A DNA stretch of 15,312 bases from an uncultured Loktanella sp. (GTDB lineage Bacteria; Pseudomonadota; Alphaproteobacteria; Rhodobacterales; Rhodobacteraceae), in NCBI GenBank assembly GCA_913061335.1, contig CAJXTP010000050.1, forward strand, positions 1 to 15,312. The letters are read 5' to 3'. Below, one piece after another: positions 13,721 through 15,312 of this stretch. Position numbers and translations under genes: made by a program. Every line of letters starts with the position of its first letter. Position 1 is the stretch's first letter. The notes beneath the pieces were generated by a model. It was not told where the DNA came from. It did not search any database and worked only from the letters and a program-made list of their open reading frames with translations.

Positions 13721-14451
13721 GCCTGAACGCCTGCGCTGCACTTGTTGAACGCAGTGATCCTGATCGGTTCCGCGCCACCATGGCTGCGCCTGTTGCCGCG
13801 CGCCGCGTGTTGTTCCCGATCTATGCGTTCAACGTCGAAGTCACTCGCGCCCCTTGGGTCACTCAAGAGGCGATGATCGCCGAAATGCGATTGCAGTGGT
13901 GGCGCGACGCGCTCGAAGAAATCGGCGCAGGTGGGACCGTGCGCAAGCATGAAGTCGTTGACGCGTTGGCTGATGTCATCGATCCAGAAGCGACCAAAAC
14001 CCTTGATGATCTGATCGCGGCGCGGCGGTGGGACGTTTACTCTGATGCGTTTGAAGACCGGACCCATCTGAATGAGTATATCGATGCAACCTCGGGGGCG
14101 TTGATGTGGACCGCAGCGCGTCTGCTTGGTGGAACCGATGAAGCTGGCGTGCGTACATTTGCCTACGGTGTCGGAATAGCGAATCTTTTGCGCGCCGTGC
14201 CTGATCTTGAAGATCGTGGTCGCAAACCGCTTGTTGATGGAACAGTTAGCGGTGTCAAAGCTCTCGCTCAAGACGGTCTGACGTCGTTACGGCATGGCAA
14301 TGCGCCTAAAGCCGTCAAGTTGTCGGGCTTTCAGGCAGCACTTATTTTGAAACAAGCAATTGCTGACCCGTCCCGCGTCTCAAACGGTACGCTCGGTCTA
14401 GGCCCACTGCGGCAGACTACGTGCCTTGCTCGGATTGCGCTGTTAGGCTAA
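13717..14451 (+). CDS. Squalene/phytoene synthase-like protein (NDUFAF6-type)
   Basis: A 244-residue, all-helical protein related to trans-isoprenyl diphosphate synthases. RRVLFPIYAFNVEVTRAPWV (29-48) corresponds to the first Asp-rich helix of phytoene synthase but has no DxxxD motif, and NLLRAVPDLEDRGRKPL corresponds to the second but without the DxxxD pattern. It is therefore probably not a working phytoene or squalene synthase. Short alphaproteobacterial proteins of this kind resemble mitochondrial NDUFAF6, a complex I assembly factor; that link is from general knowledge and suggests, without proving, a respiratory assembly role. EMRLQWWRDAL (56-66) is a strongly conserved block of this subgroup. 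It starts inside the cimA stop (ATGA), so it belongs to the cysS-cimA operon. Its stop overlaps the convergent MFS gene by 9 nt. Confidence 0.84.
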   Translation: MSLNACAALVERSDPDRFRATMAAPVAARRVLFPIYAFNVEVTRAPWVTQEAMIAEMRLQWWRDALEEIGAGGTVRKHEVVDALADVIDPEATKTLDDLIAARRWDVYSDAFEDRTHLNEYIDATSGALMWTAARLLGGTDEAGVRTFAYGVGIANLLRAVPDLEDRGRKPLVDGTVSGVKALAQDGLTSLRHGNAPKAVKLSGFQAALILKQAIADPSRVSNGTLGLGPLRQTTCLARIALLG

Positions 14452-15285
14452 TTTTGGCCGCGTTGTCAGCCAGATAAGCGCGCCACCTGCCAGCACCAAG
14501 AACGGCACCATCGCAAGGTTTACGGCCGTCCAGCCCTCCACGGCTGTACCGCCAGAGCAGTTCATCAATCCACCAGACGCCAGCGACGCGATAGTGACCA
14601 TGCCGAACACGATCATATCGTTCATGCCTTGTACCACACCGCGTTCATGCGGAGCATGCGCGCTGGCCAGCATAGTGGTGGCACCGATAAAGCCAAAGTT
14701 CCAGCCAAGTCCAAGCAGGATAAGCGTGACATAGAAGTTACCTAATGCCACGCCTGACAAGGCCACGATTCCAGCGCCCATCAGGATCACAAGGCCCGCC
14801 GCGATGATTTTTTCGACGCCAAAACGTGCAATCAAATGACCGGTAAAAAACGACGGCGCAAACATGGCCAACACATGCGCTGACACGATGTCGTTGGCGT
14901 TGTTTTTGGTAAACCCACAACCTACGACGGCCAATGGGGTCGACGTCATCACAAGGTTCATCAATGAGTAAGTGACCATCGCGCAGATGATCGCAACGAC
15001 TACACGCGGATCGCGCAACAACTCCAAACGGGTCCGTGCCTTAGGCGCGTTGGCGGCGATAGGCTCGCTCTTGTTGCCTTTGGGCAAGTCCAGCCAGAAG
15101 AATAATAGCATGCCAAAAATGTTCAATGCAGCCACAGCTAGATAGGTGCCCAAGAAAGGCACGACAAATGCGTCTTGTACCAGCTTATTCAATTGTGGGC
15201 CTGCGATTGCCGAAATCAACCCGCCTGCCATCACGTATGAGATGGCTTTGGGTCGGAACGCCTCTGATGCGGTGTCGGTTGCGGC
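14443..15285 (-). CDS. MFS transporter, C-terminal part (cut by contig end)
   Basis: 280 genuine residues of a major facilitator transporter whose N-terminal part lies beyond the contig. The sequence opens at TDTASEAFRPKAISYVMAGG, a loop and helix before the central cytoplasmic linker, and then shows about eight membrane helices. The linker is rich in charges (LPKGNKSEPIAANAPKARTRLELLRDPR). A glycine-rich helix (LLGLGWNFGFIGATTMLASA) followed by HAPHERGVVQGMND matches the conserved loop between helices 10 and 11 of drug- and metabolite-type MFS carriers. The substrate is unknown. The residues MYKRQ that precede the genuine protein in its reading frame are adapter translation, so there is no real start codon here. 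The gene is convergent with the squalene/phytoene synthase-like gene, overlapping by 9 nt. Confidence 0.92.
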   Translation of the reverse strand, partial: AATDTASEAFRPKAISYVMAGGLISAIAGPQLNKLVQDAFVVPFLGTYLAVAALNIFGMLLFFWLDLPKGNKSEPIAANAPKARTRLELLRDPRVVVAIICAMVTYSLMNLVMTSTPLAVVGCGFTKNNANDIVSAHVLAMFAPSFFTGHLIARFGVEKIIAAGLVILMGAGIVALSGVALGNFYVTLILLGLGWNFGFIGATTMLASAHAPHERGVVQGMNDMIVFGMVTIASLASGGLMNCSGGTAVEGWTAVNLAMVPFLVLAGGALIWLTTRPKLA

Positions 15286-15312
15286 CTGTCTCTTATACAC
15301 ATCTCCGAGCCC
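15286..15312 (+). other. Illumina Nextera i7-side adapter (non-biological)
   Basis: CTGTCTCTTATACACATCT (15286-15304) is the reverse complement of the Tn5 mosaic end, and CCGAGCCC (15305-15312) is the start of the read-2/i7 adapter. Together with the left end, this shows that the contig was extended into library adapter on both sides. It puts MYKRQ in front of the truncated MFS protein. Confidence 0.98.

Noticed and set aside
13603..14271. 222-codon open frame on the minus strand across the synthase-like gene
   Set aside because: Antisense to a conserved protein with a 4-nt coupled start; no family features.
51..15285. Defence system, prophage, CRISPR, toxin-antitoxin or secondary-metabolite cluster
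   Set aside because: All sizeable genes match housekeeping or common accessory families; no repeats, integrase, nuclease or partner gene pairs were seen.

Overview
This is a 15.3-kb contig from an alphaproteobacterium, most likely a marine Rhodobacteraceae (Roseobacter-lineage) species. The assignment rests on protein character read by eye: an alphaproteobacterial Fur/Mur-type regulator with no C-terminal cysteines, a TyrS/AnmK divergent pair, CysS and CimA in Rhodobacteraceae style, and a short squalene/phytoene-synthase-like protein. Both ends are Illumina Nextera adapter (positions 1-50 and 15286-15312). The two terminal genes, enolase and an MFS transporter, are therefore cut by the assembly, and their adapter-encoded tails are artefacts. 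Genuine genomic sequence is 51-15285.

Layout. 51-4071 (minus strand): GNAT/FemAB-like acetyltransferase, CPA1 Na+/H+ antiporter, Fur-family regulator, EamA/DMT transporter and enolase, all in one direction; fur and the DMT gene overlap by 8 nt. 4118-4249 (plus): a 43-codon ORF for a small one-helix membrane protein, ending inside the tyrS stop codon. 4246-6703: tyrS (minus) and anmK (plus), diverging from a 73-bp region. 6707-9173 (minus): soxR, a class I/II aminotransferase and an isocitrate lyase/PEP mutase-family enzyme with short gaps, probably one operon. 9174-9245: a 72-bp intergenic region holding a near-perfect SoxR operator inside a 19-bp-spaced promoter for a VOC (glyoxalase-fold) gene at 9246-9632. 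9629-10520: a YjbR/MmcQ-like gene and a DUF1697 gene, divergent. 10671-14451 (plus): cysS, cimA and a squalene/phytoene-synthase-like gene joined by 1-nt and 4-nt overlaps, a tight operon. 14443-15285 (minus): the C-terminal part of an MFS transporter.

Most genes are housekeeping: glycolysis, two aminoacyl-tRNA synthetases, cell-wall recycling and isoleucine precursor synthesis. The most interesting signal is the 150-bp leader of the cysS-cimA operon. It encodes a possible 14-residue peptide, MKSIRIIICCIISV, with two tandem Cys codons and six Ile codons, the amino acids served by CysS and CimA. It is followed by two mutually exclusive RNA stems, one of which would partly pair the cysS ribosome-binding site. 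This looks like a ribosome-mediated attenuator acting on translation initiation. The second signal is the SoxR operator, which identifies the VOC gene as a direct SoxR target. No CRISPR array, mobile element, rRNA or tRNA is visible, and no gene-free stretch exceeds 150 bp.
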